64,000 bases of DNA from Aromatoleum tolulyticum (GTDB lineage: Bacteria; Pseudomonadota; Gammaproteobacteria; Burkholderiales; Rhodocyclaceae): positions 124,001 through 188,000 of the forward strand of contig NZ_FTMD01000005.1 of the NCBI RefSeq assembly GCF_900156155.1. The letters run 5' to 3'. The first letter of the stretch is position 1. Every line of letters begins with the position of its first letter. Below are positions 32,508-46,391 of this stretch, in pieces. The notes under the pieces were generated by a model. The model saw nothing but the letters and a program-made list of their open reading frames with translations, searched no databases and was not told where the DNA came from. The position numbers and the translations under genes are program-made.

Positions 32508-32903
32508 ATGCATCTCAAGCGCTCGACCCGCACCCTGACGGCATGGATCGCGTTGTTCGCGATCCTGCTCGGTGCCGTCATGCCGGCGATGAGCCATGCG
32601 CTGTCGCGGGTTGCCGGCGGCGAAACGCGCTGGGTCGAGGTCTGTACCGTGGCCGGCACCAAGCTGGTCGCGGTCGACGATTCCGCCGGCGACAGCAAGG
32701 GCGGCAACCCCGACCTGTTTCCCGCGGAACGCTGCGCCTTCTGCGCAACGCATGGGGGGGCACCGGCCCTGCCGGCGCCGCCCGTGGTGCCCTTTGCGCT
32801 GGAAGCCGGCAGTGACGAATTCCCCCGGTTGTACTTCCACTCCCCGCGCCCGCTGTTTGCGTGGATCAAGTCGCCTCCGCGCGCACCGCCACTCCTCGCC
32901 TGA
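32508..32903 (+). CDS. DUF2946 family secreted protein
   Basis: A 131-residue protein with a signal-anchor-like N-terminus (hydrophobic 10-27, MPAMSHA), so it is periplasmic or membrane-tethered. The family DUF2946 often accompanies copper genes; a C76-x2-C79 pair (ERCAFCATHG) plus His82 could bind metal. The start MHLKRSTRT is chosen because it directly precedes the signal; an upstream in-frame ATG overlaps the palindrome and terminator. It is the first gene of a five-gene run that includes a PCuAC chaperone and a TonB receptor. A 197-bp gap follows. Confidence 0.78.
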   Translation: MHLKRSTRTLTAWIALFAILLGAVMPAMSHALSRVAGGETRWVEVCTVAGTKLVAVDDSAGDSKGGNPDLFPAERCAFCATHGGAPALPAPPVVPFALEAGSDEFPRLYFHSPRPLFAWIKSPPRAPPLLA

Positions 32904-33100
32904 ACGTTCTTCGCCCCGACCCGCCTGACCGGTACAGGAAAGGCGCGGCGTGCACGGGGCTGATTCCCGATCTTCGTCAGATACGTTTGCGGCGCTTCGA
33001 CCCCGATACCGGGTTCTTCGCCGTATCGCCATTCATCCGTGCCGGCGCCGGTTTGTCGCGCGGTTGCCGGGCGGATCGCCAGACATGCAGGAGTGGAAAC

Positions 33101-33556
33101 ATGAAGCATTACATTGCAGCAGCCCTGTCCCTGATCTCCTTCTCGCTGCCCGCGCAGGCAGACGTCAAAGTCGAGGAACCGTGGGTGCGCGCGACCGTGC
33201 CGCACCAGAAGGTCACCGGAGCCTTCATGCGGCTGACTGCATCGGAGGATGCCAGGCTGGTCGCGGTGGGCTCGCCGGTCGCCGGTACCGTCGAGATCCA
33301 TGAGATGGTGATGGAGAAGGAAGTCATGAAGATGCGTCCCGTCGCGGGGGTGCAGCTTCCCGCCGGCCAGACCGTCGAACTGAAACCGGGAGCGCACCAC
33401 GTGATGCTGCTGGACCTGCGCAAGCCGCTGCAGCCCGGCGATACCGTGCCGCTCGTGCTGACCGTGGAGGGGAGCAAGGGCAAGCGCGAGACGCTCGAGG
33501 TCAAGGCTGCGGTGCGCCCGCTCGGCACGATGGGAGGCGCGGGGCATGAGCGCTGA
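33101..33556 (+). CDS. Periplasmic copper chaperone PCu(A)C
   Basis: Binds Cu(I) in the periplasm and delivers it to the CuA site of cytochrome oxidase or to other cuproproteins. The 151-residue precursor has a signal peptide ending PAQA (cleavage after 20). The metal motif is a perfect H-x10-M-x21-H-x-M: H67, M78, H100 and M102. The start MKHYIAAAL follows CAGGAG at 8 nt; the frame is open further upstream without similarity. It overlaps the TonB receptor gene by 11 nt, so the two are coupled. Confidence 0.94.
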   Translation: MKHYIAAALSLISFSLPAQADVKVEEPWVRATVPHQKVTGAFMRLTASEDARLVAVGSPVAGTVEIHEMVMEKEVMKMRPVAGVQLPAGQTVELKPGAHHVMLLDLRKPLQPGDTVPLVLTVEGSKGKRETLEVKAAVRPLGTMGGAGHER

Positions 33557-35651
33557 ACGGATCCGCGCCCTCGTCGCGCTGTCCTGCGCCTGCGCGATCG
33601 GCGGGGCGTCGGCGGCCGAGGCCGAAACCATCCTCGAACAGGTGACGGTCACCGGTACGCGCGAGAAGGAACGGCTGGTCGAAACGCCCGCTTCGGTCGG
33701 AGCGGTGAAGGCAGAGGCGCTCGCGGCCGACAAGCCCGCCCATCCCGCCCAGGTCATGAGCCAGATTCCGGGCGCTGCGGTCGCAGTGACCAACGGCGAG
33801 GGGCACACCACCGCGATCCGCCAGCCCTTCACGACGAGCCCGGTGTACCTGTTCCTCGAGGACGGCATTCCCTCGCGTTCGCCCGGCTTCTTCAATCACA
33901 ACGCGCTGTACGAGATCAACGTGCCGCAGGCCGGCGGCATCGAGGTGAACCGCGGGCCGTCGTCGGCGCTGTACGGTTCGGATGCCATCGGTGGCGTCGT
34001 GAACGTGCTGACGCGAGTGCCACCGACGAAGACGGAACTCGGCGGTTCCGTCGAGATCGGCGAACACGGCTGGCGGCGCGCGCTCCTGAGCGGCGGCTCG
34101 GGCTACGCGAGCGGCGGCTTCCGCGCCGACCTGAATCTCTCCGCGACCGACGGATGGCGCGACGACACCGCCTACGACCGCAAGAGCGGCACGCTGCGCT
34201 GGGACCACTTCATCGGCGACAGCACTTCGCTGAAGACGGTCCTCGGCTTCTCCGAGATCGATCAGGACACGGGCGCCAACTCGCCCCTCGTGCGCGAGGA
34301 CTACAAGCACGATCCGACGCGCAACTACCTGCCAATCGCTTTCCGCAAGGTCAGCGCGCTGCGCCTGTCGACCAGTTTCGAGCACGAGACCGCGGATTCG
34401 CTGCTGTCGATCACGCCCTACGTGCGCGACAACAGCATGGACCTGCTGGCGAGCTTCGCACTGCGCTTCGATCCGAGTCTTGCCGAGACGCGGAACCAGT
34501 CCTACGGCCTGATGGCGAAGTGGCGACAGGATTTCGCGCCCATGCGTGCGCGCCTGATCGCGGGCGTCGATCTCGACATGAGCCCCGGATCGCGGCGCGA
34601 GAACCGGATCAATGCGACGATGCGCGGAAGCGGTGCGAGCCAGGAATTCATCGACTACACCCTAGGGCCGCGCATCTACGATTACGACGTCGAATATCGC
34701 GGCATCTCGCCCTACCTGCACGGCGAGATTTCGCCCACCGACAGGCTGCGCCTGACCGCCGGCCTGCGTTACGACGACATGCGCTACGCCTTCCGCAACG
34801 ATTTCGCCGCCGGTGTTGTGCAGGCGGGAAGCAGCTTCTACGGCCAGGCGGCCGACAGCACGGTGAGTTTCCGTCGCGCGACACCGAAGTTCGGGGCAAC
34901 GTACGCGCTCGATCGGGATACCCACCTGTTCGCCTCGTACAACCAGGGGTTCCGCGCGCCGTCCGAGTCCCAGCTCTTCCGTCCGTCGCGCGCCACGAGC
35001 CGCGCCTCGGCACTGGCGCTTGCGCAGTCGGCGGTCGAACTGGACGCCATCCGCGCCGAGCAGTTCGAATTCGGCATCCGTGGTGTGGTGGCCGGCGTGT
35101 CCTACGATCTGGTCGCCTATGACCTGACCAAGCGCGACGACATCGTGAGCCAGCGTGATCCGGAGACGACGCAGACGATCACGACCAATGCCGGCAAGAC
35201 GCGTCACCGGGGGATCGAACTGGGGCTCGGTGCGCCGTTGCATCGCGCCGTCAGGCTCGATGTTGCGATGTCCTATGCGTGGCACGAGTTCGAGGACTGG
35301 GAGACTTCACAAGGCGACTTCGGCGGAAACGAGCAGGCCAGCGCGCCGCGCTTCATGTCCAACACCCGCCTGACCTGGGCGCCGACGGCCGCGATCCGGG
35401 CGCAGCTCGAGTGGTCGAGGATCGGCTCGTACTGGCTCGACGACGCGAACACAGTGAAGTACGGTGGCCACAACCTCTTCAACCTGCGCGGGAATTACGC
35501 GCTCAACCCGACCTGGTCGCTGTTCGGCAGCGTCCAGAACCTCACCGACAAGCGTTACGCCGAAAGCGCGCAGCTGTCGACGCGGAGCACCCCGGTGTAT
35601 TCGCCGGGATTGCCGCGTACGGTGATCGCGGGTGTGGAGGCGAAATGGTGA
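33546..35651 (+). CDS. TonB-dependent outer-membrane receptor (probable copper or metal uptake)
   Basis: A 701-residue outer-membrane receptor. It has a signal peptide ending ASAAEA, a TonB-box-like ETILEQVTVTG, a plug domain (VNRGPSSALYGSDAIGGVVN near 135-155) and a 22-strand barrel ending in an aromatic-terminated strand (VIAGVEAKW). Context with DUF2946, PCuAC and a CxxC protein suggests copper import, as for OprC/NosA, rather than siderophore uptake. Direct copper ligands cannot be assigned by eye. The start ATG lies within the PCuAC gene end, and the last codons overlap the next gene by 7 nt. Confidence 0.92.
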   Translation: MSAERIRALVALSCACAIGGASAAEAETILEQVTVTGTREKERLVETPASVGAVKAEALAADKPAHPAQVMSQIPGAAVAVTNGEGHTTAIRQPFTTSPVYLFLEDGIPSRSPGFFNHNALYEINVPQAGGIEVNRGPSSALYGSDAIGGVVNVLTRVPPTKTELGGSVEIGEHGWRRALLSGGSGYASGGFRADLNLSATDGWRDDTAYDRKSGTLRWDHFIGDSTSLKTVLGFSEIDQDTGANSPLVREDYKHDPTRNYLPIAFRKVSALRLSTSFEHETADSLLSITPYVRDNSMDLLASFALRFDPSLAETRNQSYGLMAKWRQDFAPMRARLIAGVDLDMSPGSRRENRINATMRGSGASQEFIDYTLGPRIYDYDVEYRGISPYLHGEISPTDRLRLTAGLRYDDMRYAFRNDFAAGVVQAGSSFYGQAADSTVSFRRATPKFGATYALDRDTHLFASYNQGFRAPSESQLFRPSRATSRASALALAQSAVELDAIRAEQFEFGIRGVVAGVSYDLVAYDLTKRDDIVSQRDPETTQTITTNAGKTRHRGIELGLGAPLHRAVRLDVAMSYAWHEFEDWETSQGDFGGNEQASAPRFMSNTRLTWAPTAAIRAQLEWSRIGSYWLDDANTVKYGGHNLFNLRGNYALNPTWSLFGSVQNLTDKRYAESAQLSTRSTPVYSPGLPRTVIAGVEAKW

Positions 35652-36862
35652 GCGTCACCACGCCACGGAGTGCAACCCGACGGGCGATGCTGGCGGTGCT
35701 GGGGGCGTTCGTGATCGCGAACGCCGGCGCGGCCGACGCGCAGCGAGCTCAGCACATGCACGGCATGACCGCGGGGAAGCCTGCGCGTCCCGAACTGGGA
35801 ACGAGCGCGGCCTTCGCACCCGATGGTGCGCTCTACGCGGTGACCAAGGATGGGCAGCATGTGCTTCTGCATCGCAGTGCGGACGAGGGGCGCAGCTGGG
35901 AGGCTGCCGTCGTCGTGAATGCCGAGCCGGAGCAGATCTCGGCCGACGGCGAAAATCGCCCCAAGCTCGCCTTCGATGCCGACGGTGCGGCGCTGGTGTC
36001 ATGGACCCGGCCCTTGGCGAAGCGCTTCACCGGCGAGATCCGCTTCGCCCGTGCCGATGACCGGCGCCACTTCACAGCACCGGTCACGGTCCATCGCGAC
36101 CGCCAGGAAATCACCCATCGCTTCGATTCGCTCGCCGTGACCGGCGCCGGCAAGGTCGTGCTGGCGTGGATCGACAAGCGCGACCTCGAGCTGGCGCAGG
36201 CGGCGAATCGCGATTACCGCGGTGCGGCGATCTACGCGGCCATCTCGGACGACGGCGGGCGCAGTTTCCGCACCGAGCGGAAGATCGCCGACCATTCCTG
36301 CGAATGCTGCCGCATCGCGATCACCGGGGATACGGACGGGCTCCCGCTGCTGATGTGGCGCCACGTCTTCGAACCCAACGAGCGCGACCATGCGGTGGTC
36401 AAGCTGGGCGCGGACGGAGCGCCCGGACCGGTTGCGCGCGCCACCTTCGACCGGTGGCGCATCGACGCCTGCCCGCATCACGGCCCCTCGCTCGCCGTCG
36501 CGCCTGACGGCACGCGTCACGCCGTGTGGTTCAACGAGAAGGAGGGCGAAGGGCGCGTGTTCTACGGGCGCCTGAAAGACGGGCGGGTGGACGGGCAGCG
36601 CGCGTTGGGCGGCGAGCGCGCCGCGCATGCCGACATCGCGACCGCCGGGCGGCGCGTCGCCGTTGTCTGGAAGGAATTCGACGGCGAGCGCACGCTTCTG
36701 CGGGCAGAGGTGTCGGCGGACGGCGGCGCGACCTTCAATGCGCGGGCACTGGCGGCGACCGGCGGCGCGTCGGACCAGCCGCGCGTGATCCGTCGCGGCG
36801 ACGCGCTGTTCGCGTTCTGGCGGACGGAGAACGAGGGCATGCGGGGGTACTGGCTGGAATGA
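35645..36862 (+). CDS. Sialidase-like beta-propeller exported protein
   Basis: A 405-residue exported protein with BNR/Asp-box repeats (SADEGRSWEAA, SDDGGRSFRTE, SADGGATFNAR), the six-bladed propeller pattern. It lacks a convincing sialidase active site. Instead it holds cysteine/histidine clusters unusual for propellers: C219-x-C221-C222 (HSCECCR), C276-x-H278-H279 (ACPHHGP), and HMHGM soon after the signal peptide. In a copper-type operon these look like metal-binding sites; that is inference. It begins within the TonB receptor's last codons and ends overlapping the thioredoxin-like gene (ATGA). Confidence 0.8.
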   Translation: MVSVTTPRSATRRAMLAVLGAFVIANAGAADAQRAQHMHGMTAGKPARPELGTSAAFAPDGALYAVTKDGQHVLLHRSADEGRSWEAAVVVNAEPEQISADGENRPKLAFDADGAALVSWTRPLAKRFTGEIRFARADDRRHFTAPVTVHRDRQEITHRFDSLAVTGAGKVVLAWIDKRDLELAQAANRDYRGAAIYAAISDDGGRSFRTERKIADHSCECCRIAITGDTDGLPLLMWRHVFEPNERDHAVVKLGADGAPGPVARATFDRWRIDACPHHGPSLAVAPDGTRHAVWFNEKEGEGRVFYGRLKDGRVDGQRALGGERAAHADIATAGRRVAVVWKEFDGERTLLRAEVSADGGATFNARALAATGGASDQPRVIRRGDALFAFWRTENEGMRGYWLE

Positions 36863-37332
36863 AGATCCGACACGTTGTTGCGAGCTTGTGCTGGTGCGTC
36901 GCCGCTGCCTGCGGTGCGACCGAATTCCAGGCCTTGGACCGGGCTGCGGCCACCCGGATCGTCGATCCGTCGCGCCATACGGTGCCGACGATCGTCGCCC
37001 TGTGGTCCTCGGAATGTGTCCACTGCAAGAAGAACCTGAAGCTCTTCGCCGAGATGGTCAAGGCCGACCGCAGGTTCAGGCTGGTGACGGTGGCAGTCGA
37101 GCCGCAGTTTGCCGGATTGGCCGAACCGCTGGACCTGCTTGCCGTGCCGGGGCAGAGATTCGCGTACGGGGCGGAATCGCCCGAAGCACTCGGGTATGCG
37201 CTCGATTCGAAGTGGCGCGGCGAGTTGCCGAGAACGATCTTTTTCGACGGGAAGGGCGGCAAGACGGCCTTGTCGGGCGTCGTCACCGAGGCGACGGTGC
37301 GCTCGTCCCTCGGTCTGCAGACGAACCCGTGA
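36859..37332 (+). CDS. Thioredoxin-like periplasmic protein with CxxC
   Basis: A 157-residue protein with an N-terminal signal (MKIRHVVASLCWCVAAACG, with a possible lipobox-like cysteine) and a thioredoxin-fold core, TIVALWSSECVHCKKNLKLF. The redox pair is C53 and C56. It resembles TlpA/ResA-type reductases that keep copper-site cysteines reduced, and PCuAC partners often have such proteins nearby. The ATG overlaps the previous stop, so it is the last translationally coupled gene of the operon. A terminator follows at 37353. Confidence 0.85.
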   Translation: MKIRHVVASLCWCVAAACGATEFQALDRAAATRIVDPSRHTVPTIVALWSSECVHCKKNLKLFAEMVKADRRFRLVTVAVEPQFAGLAEPLDLLAVPGQRFAYGAESPEALGYALDSKWRGELPRTIFFDGKGGKTALSGVVTEATVRSSLGLQTNP

Positions 37333-37352
37333 AACGGCTGGCGGGGCAGTAA

Positions 37353-37376
37353 AAAGGGCGGCCGAAGCCGCCCTTT
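37353..37376. terminator. Bidirectional intrinsic terminator
   Basis: AAAGGGCGGC-CGAA-GCCGCCCTTT forms a perfect 10-bp stem with a stable CGAA tetraloop between the convergent copper operon and the ETF-Q oxidoreductase gene. The A/T ends give it T-tracts in both directions. Confidence 0.85.
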
Positions 37377-37418
37377 GCTGTCGCAGGCCCTGCTGCCTCG
37401 TCGGCAGCCGGCCGGAGC

Positions 37419-39062
37419 TTACATCCCCTGGTAGATCGGTCCTTCACCACCCTGCGGCACGACCCAGTTGATGTTCTGCGTCGGGTCCTTGATATCGCAG
37501 GTCTTGCAGTGCACGCAGTTCTGCGCGTTGATCTGCAGGCGCGGGTTCTGGCCTGACTCGTCGCGCACGATCTCATACACGCCGGCCGGGCAGTAGCGCT
37601 GCTCAGGGGCGTCGTACTTCGCGAGGTTCACGGCGATCGGCACCGACGCATCCTTCAGCTGCAAGTGGCAGGGCTGGTCTTCCTCGTGGTTGGTGTTCGA
37701 CAGGAACACCGAGGAGAGGCGGTCGAAGGTCAGCACGCCATCGGGCTTCGGGTAGTCGATCTTCGGGCATTCCGACGCGAGCTTGAGCTTGTCGTGGTCG
37801 GAGCTGTTGTGCAGCGTCCACGGCGCCTTGCCCTTGAGCACCTTCTGGTCGATGCCGAAGAGCAGCGAGCCCATCCACAGGCCCTTCTTCATGTAGGGCT
37901 TGAAGTTGCGCGTCTTGTGCAGTTCCTCATACAGCCAGCTGCTCTTGAACGCTTCCGGGAAGGCAGCGAGTTCGTCGCGCTGACGTTCAGCGGCCACCGC
38001 GTCGAACGCGGCTTCCGCTGCGAGCATGCCGCTCTTGATCGCGGCGTGGCTGCCCTTGATGCGCGCAGCGTTGAGGAAGCCCGCGTCGTCGCCGATCAGC
38101 GCGCCGCCCGGGAACACCAGCTTGGGCTGGCTCTGCAGGCCGCCCGCGGCGATCGCACGCGCACCGTAGGCCAGGCGCTTGCCGCCTTCGAGATACTTGC
38201 GGATCTCGGGATGCGTCTTGTAGCGCTGGAATTCCTCGAACGGGGAGAGGTGCGGATTGGTGTAGTTGAGGCCCACGACGTAGCCGATCGCCACGAGGTT
38301 GTCCTCGAGGTGATAGACGAAGCCGCCGCCGTAGGTGTCCGAGGGCAGTGGCCAGCCGGTGGTATGCACGACCACGCCCGGCTCATGACGCTCGGCGGGC
38401 ACTTCCCACAGTTCCTTCAGGCCGATGCCGTAGGTCTGCGGGTCGACGCCGTTCCTGAGGTTGAACTTCGCCTCGAGCTGCTTGCCCAGATGCCCGCGGC
38501 AGCCTTCGGCAAACAGCGTGTATTTCGCGTGCAGCTCCATGCCCGGCTGGTAGGCGGGGCCCTGTTCGCCTTCGCGCGTGACGCCCATGTCGCCCGTGGC
38601 GACACCCTTCACGGCACCCGTCTCGTCGAACAGGATCTCGGCACCCGCAAAACCCGGATAGACCTCGACCCCCAGCGCTTCGGCCTGTTCGCCGAGCCAC
38701 TTGGCGACGTTGCCGAGGCGCACGATGTAGTTGCCGTGGTTGAGGAAACAGTCCGGCAGCAGGCCGGTGGGCACCTTGCGGCCGCCCGTTTCGTTGAGGA
38801 AGATCACGCGATCTTCGGTGACCGCGGTGGTGACCGGCGCGCCCTGTTCCTTCCAGTCGGGGATCAGCTCGTTCAGCGCGCGCGGATCCATTACCGCGCC
38901 GGAGAGGATGTGGGCGCCGATCTCGGCGGCCTTCTCGATCAGGCAGACGGAGATGTCATTGCCTTTCTCGGCCGCCAGTTGCTTCAACCTGATCGCCGCG
39001 GCCAGCCCCGCAGGCCCGCCGCCGACGATCAGGACGTCGAATTCCATCGATTCGCGTTCCAT
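37419..39062 (-). CDS. Electron transfer flavoprotein-ubiquinone oxidoreductase
   Basis: Passes electrons from ETF, reduced by acyl-CoA dehydrogenases, to ubiquinone at the inner membrane. The 547-residue product has the FAD fold (FDVLIVGGGPAGLAAAIRL) and the C-terminal 4Fe-4S domain with QRYCPAGVYE and NCVHCKTCDIKDP, four cysteines in all. A hydrophobic quinone-site segment lies in the middle. Either MERES or MEFD five codons later may be the start. It diverges from a thioesterase gene around a 20-bp palindrome, which suggests joint control with fatty-acid or aromatic acyl-CoA breakdown. Confidence 0.96.
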   Translation of the reverse strand: MERESMEFDVLIVGGGPAGLAAAIRLKQLAAEKGNDISVCLIEKAAEIGAHILSGAVMDPRALNELIPDWKEQGAPVTTAVTEDRVIFLNETGGRKVPTGLLPDCFLNHGNYIVRLGNVAKWLGEQAEALGVEVYPGFAGAEILFDETGAVKGVATGDMGVTREGEQGPAYQPGMELHAKYTLFAEGCRGHLGKQLEAKFNLRNGVDPQTYGIGLKELWEVPAERHEPGVVVHTTGWPLPSDTYGGGFVYHLEDNLVAIGYVVGLNYTNPHLSPFEEFQRYKTHPEIRKYLEGGKRLAYGARAIAAGGLQSQPKLVFPGGALIGDDAGFLNAARIKGSHAAIKSGMLAAEAAFDAVAAERQRDELAAFPEAFKSSWLYEELHKTRNFKPYMKKGLWMGSLLFGIDQKVLKGKAPWTLHNSSDHDKLKLASECPKIDYPKPDGVLTFDRLSSVFLSNTNHEEDQPCHLQLKDASVPIAVNLAKYDAPEQRYCPAGVYEIVRDESGQNPRLQINAQNCVHCKTCDIKDPTQNINWVVPQGGEGPIYQGM

Positions 39063-39172
39063 TCAGTTCTCCATTTGAATACGCGCATATTGGTTTTGTG
39101 CATCGCGGGGATGCAGTTTAATACATGCATGCCCTTGGAGGCGCACGTCACCTGTCGCACCGGTGCATATCG

Positions 39173-39192
39173 AACATACGGTACCGTATGTT
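39173..39192. promoter_or_regulatory. Perfect 20-bp palindrome in the divergent ETF-QO/thioesterase promoter region
   Basis: AACATACGGTACCGTATGTT is a perfect 20-bp palindrome, 38 bp upstream of the thioesterase start and 110 bp from the ETF-QO start. Its length and symmetry fit a TetR-family repressor site, the class that usually governs acyl-CoA catabolism in betaproteobacteria. No tetR gene is adjacent. Confidence 0.65.
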
Positions 39193-39230
39193 AGAGTGTC
39201 TTGTCGAGCCAAACCTGAGGAATCGATTGA

Positions 39231-39635
39231 ATGAAACAGGAACGAAAGTTGGTTCATACCACCCGCATCCCGGTGCGCTGGGGCGACATGGACTACTACG
39301 GGCACGTCAATAACACCGTGTATTTCCGCTATTGCGAGCAGGCCCGCGTGGAATGGATCGAGCAGCTCGGTTTCGGGGTCGATCCGAACTGCGGCACGGG
39401 GCCGGTCGTGATCAACGCCAGCTGCACCTTCCTGCTGCCGGTGAATTATCCGGCGACCGTGATCGTCAAGATGTATGCAGGACAACCCGGCCGGAGCAGC
39501 GCGATGACCTGGTACGAGCTCTTCGTCGAGGGCGACGAGCGGCTGTATGCGGAAGGTGCGTCCAAGGTCGTATGGATGGACATGGGCACGAACAAGTCGG
39601 TGCCGCTGCCGGACGGATTGCGCGCTTTCCTCTGA
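39231..39635 (+). CDS. Acyl-CoA thioesterase, hotdog fold (4-HBT/YbgC type)
   Basis: A 134-residue single hotdog-domain thioesterase. The signature VRWGDMDYYGHVNNTVYFRY at 15-34 contains the catalytic Asp of the 4-hydroxybenzoyl-CoA/YbgC group. It is cytoplasmic, with no signal. It probably hydrolyses surplus acyl-CoA or aroyl-CoA; the chain preference cannot be judged. The ATG is 38 bp after the palindrome. The ribosome site is AGGAATCGATTGA, weak to moderate. Confidence 0.9.
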   Translation: MKQERKLVHTTRIPVRWGDMDYYGHVNNTVYFRYCEQARVEWIEQLGFGVDPNCGTGPVVINASCTFLLPVNYPATVIVKMYAGQPGRSSAMTWYELFVEGDERLYAEGASKVVWMDMGTNKSVPLPDGLRAFL

Positions 39636-39826
39636 CGCATCATCGTCCGGCAGATGGGGTACAGTCCCGAGCGAAAATGACACATTCTTGCGCAATGGCG
39701 CATGTCCTCATCCTGTCCGGAGCAGAACGGGAACGTCGAAGCGCGGACGAGCCCCGACGCGCCGGGACGTTTTCGCGATCGCGCCGAGCCGGCCACCTGA
39801 ACGCCGCGAATCCATAGGGAGATCCG

Positions 39827-40367
39827 ATGATGCTGATGAACTGCGAGAAGTCCGTGCTGCTGATCGTGGATGTGCAGGAGCGCCTCGCGCCGGCGATCGA
39901 CGAGGGCGAATCGGTCGTGCGCAACTGCGTCTGGCTTGCCGGCGTCGCCGCGCGCCTGGGGGTGCCGGTGGTCGTCACGGAGCACTTTCCGGGCAAGATC
40001 GGGGGGACCGTCGCCGAGGTGAAGGCTGCGGCCGTCGCGGCCGGGGCGCAGTTCGTGACCAAGGAGCATTTTTCGGCCGAGGCGGACGGATGCCTCCGGG
40101 GCACGGCCATCGACGACCGACGGCAGGTTGTCGTGTGCGGAACGGAAGCCCACGTGTGCGTCCAACAGACCGCGCTGGGGCTGCGCTGGGCGGGCCGCGA
40201 CGTCTTCGTGGTGGCGGACGCCGCCGGCTCGCGTCGATCGAGCGATCGGGAACTGGCCTTCGCGCGCATGCGCGGTCACGGCATCGAGATCGTGTCGCGC
40301 GAAATGGTCGCCTTCGAGTGGTTGCGCCGGGGCGGCACCGAACTCTTCCGCGGAGTGAACCGCGACT

Positions 40368-40378
<11 letters not shown>
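39827..40378 (+). CDS. Isochorismatase-family hydrolase
   Basis: A 183-residue cysteine hydrolase with the family triad: D15 (LLIVDVQERL), K79 (FVTKEHFSA) and C111 (GTEAHVCVQQTA). The short form resembles the YcaC / ISOC1-2 group, not nicotinamidase, whose metal site I do not see. The substrate is unknown. GGGAG precedes the start at 6 nt; the ATG three codons later is an alternative. The last 11 bp overlap, tail to tail, the end of the pyruvyl-transferase-like gene on the other strand, so the two share no terminator. Confidence 0.88.
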
Positions 40379-45449
<5,071 letters not shown>

Positions 45450-45503
45450 GCGTTTCGCGTTCGGCGGCGGCCCGCGAGGGCCGTTCGCAATGACTCAATG
45501 CAC

Positions 45504-45535
45504 AAGGCCGGCGATGAATTCGCCGGCCTTCTTTT
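45504..45535 (+). terminator. Intrinsic terminator between eno and ftsB
   Basis: AAGGCCGGCG-N7-CGCCGGCCTT is a 10-bp perfect stem followed by CTTTT, 54 bp past the eno stop and 24 bp before ftsB. ftsB must therefore rely on read-through or a promoter close to its start. Confidence 0.85.
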
Positions 45536-45559
45536 GGTTACGGGCAGATCTTCATCCCT

Positions 45560-45838
45560 ATGCGCTGGCCTCTGGTCATCCTCATCCTGCTGGTGGCAGT
45601 CCTGCAGTATCCGCTCTGGCTGGGCAAGGGCGGCTGGCTGCGGGTGTGGGACGTGGACCGGCAGCTGCACGAACAGCGCGAGAAGAACCGCGAACTGGAA
45701 CAGCGCAATGCGGGCCTGGAGGCCGAAGTGCGCGATCTCAAGTCCGGCAACGAGGCGATCGAGGAACGCGCACGCTTCGAGCTGGGACTGACCAAGTCCG
45801 GCGAAGTGTTCGTTCATACGCCCCGGCAGAAGCCCTGA
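45560..45838 (+). CDS. ftsB: Cell division protein FtsB
   Basis: A 92-residue bitopic divisome protein that forms a coiled coil with FtsL and binds FtsQ. It has one membrane helix (about 4-20: [17 protein letters not shown]) followed by a periplasmic heptad-rich stretch ([20 protein letters not shown]) and the conserved [17 protein letters not shown]. The position directly after eno is the standard one. No strong Shine-Dalgarno is seen. Confidence 0.93.
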   Translation: MRWPLVILILLVAVLQYPLWLGKGGWLRVWDVDRQLHEQREKNRELEQRNAGLEAEVRDLKSGNEAIEERARFELGLTKSGEVFVHTPRQKP

Positions 45839-45865
45839 CGGCCGCCGCCGGGGAGTGGCGCCCGC

Positions 45866-46297
45866 TCAGAGCACTTCGGCGATCGCTTCCCGCTGCAGCA
45901 GCTCGCCCTCGAATTCGACGAGCTCGGGTCCGAGCGCATCACGCGCCGACACCATTCCGACGGGTTGGCCGTTCGCCACGATGGGTACGTGCCGGAATCC
46001 GCCTTCGAACATCAGGTGCAATGCGTGGCCGAGCGGCATCTCGGGCGTTGCGGTCATCACGCGCGCGGTCATCACGCGGGCGATCGGCGTCGCCTGAGGA
46101 TCCAGACCTGCGGCCAGCACCCGGACCAGGGCGTCGCGTTCGGTAAAGATGCCGATGAGATTGCCGCCTTCGGTGACCATGATCGATCCGACCCTGGTTT
46201 CGGCCATGAGGCGTGCTGCGTCGCTGACGGTGAGGTGGGCAGGGCCCGTGAGGATGGGGCGGCCGGCGATGACCTCGCTGATCTTCCGTGTATGCAT
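45866..46297 (-). CDS. Tandem CBS-domain protein
   Basis: A 143-residue protein made of two CBS domains (about 10-65 and 75-135) and little else. The repeats are VSDAARLMAETRVGSIMVTEGGNLIGIFTERDAL and LGHALHLMFEGGFRHVPIVANGQPVGMVSARDAL in outline. Such pairs bind adenine nucleotides and act as energy or redox sensors. The GIFTERD and GMVSARD motifs support ligand binding. The start MHTRKISEV follows AGGAGGAGAA. The partner is unknown. Confidence 0.92.
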   Translation of the reverse strand: MHTRKISEVIAGRPILTGPAHLTVSDAARLMAETRVGSIMVTEGGNLIGIFTERDALVRVLAAGLDPQATPIARVMTARVMTATPEMPLGHALHLMFEGGFRHVPIVANGQPVGMVSARDALGPELVEFEGELLQREAIAEVL

Positions 46298-46391
46298 GAT
46301 TCTCCTCCTGCTGAAGGTTAGGTGAGATGCTTCCTGTCAGCGTCGGCGGGTGCAGCGCCGCCCCGGGTTGTGCGCGCCCGGGCCGCTTTGT

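Noticed and set aside
39680-39826. Possible small gene or regulatory RNA before the isochorismatase gene
   Set aside because: A short TGCGC-N4-GCGCA hairpin is present, but no promoter, terminator or conserved pattern could be made out.
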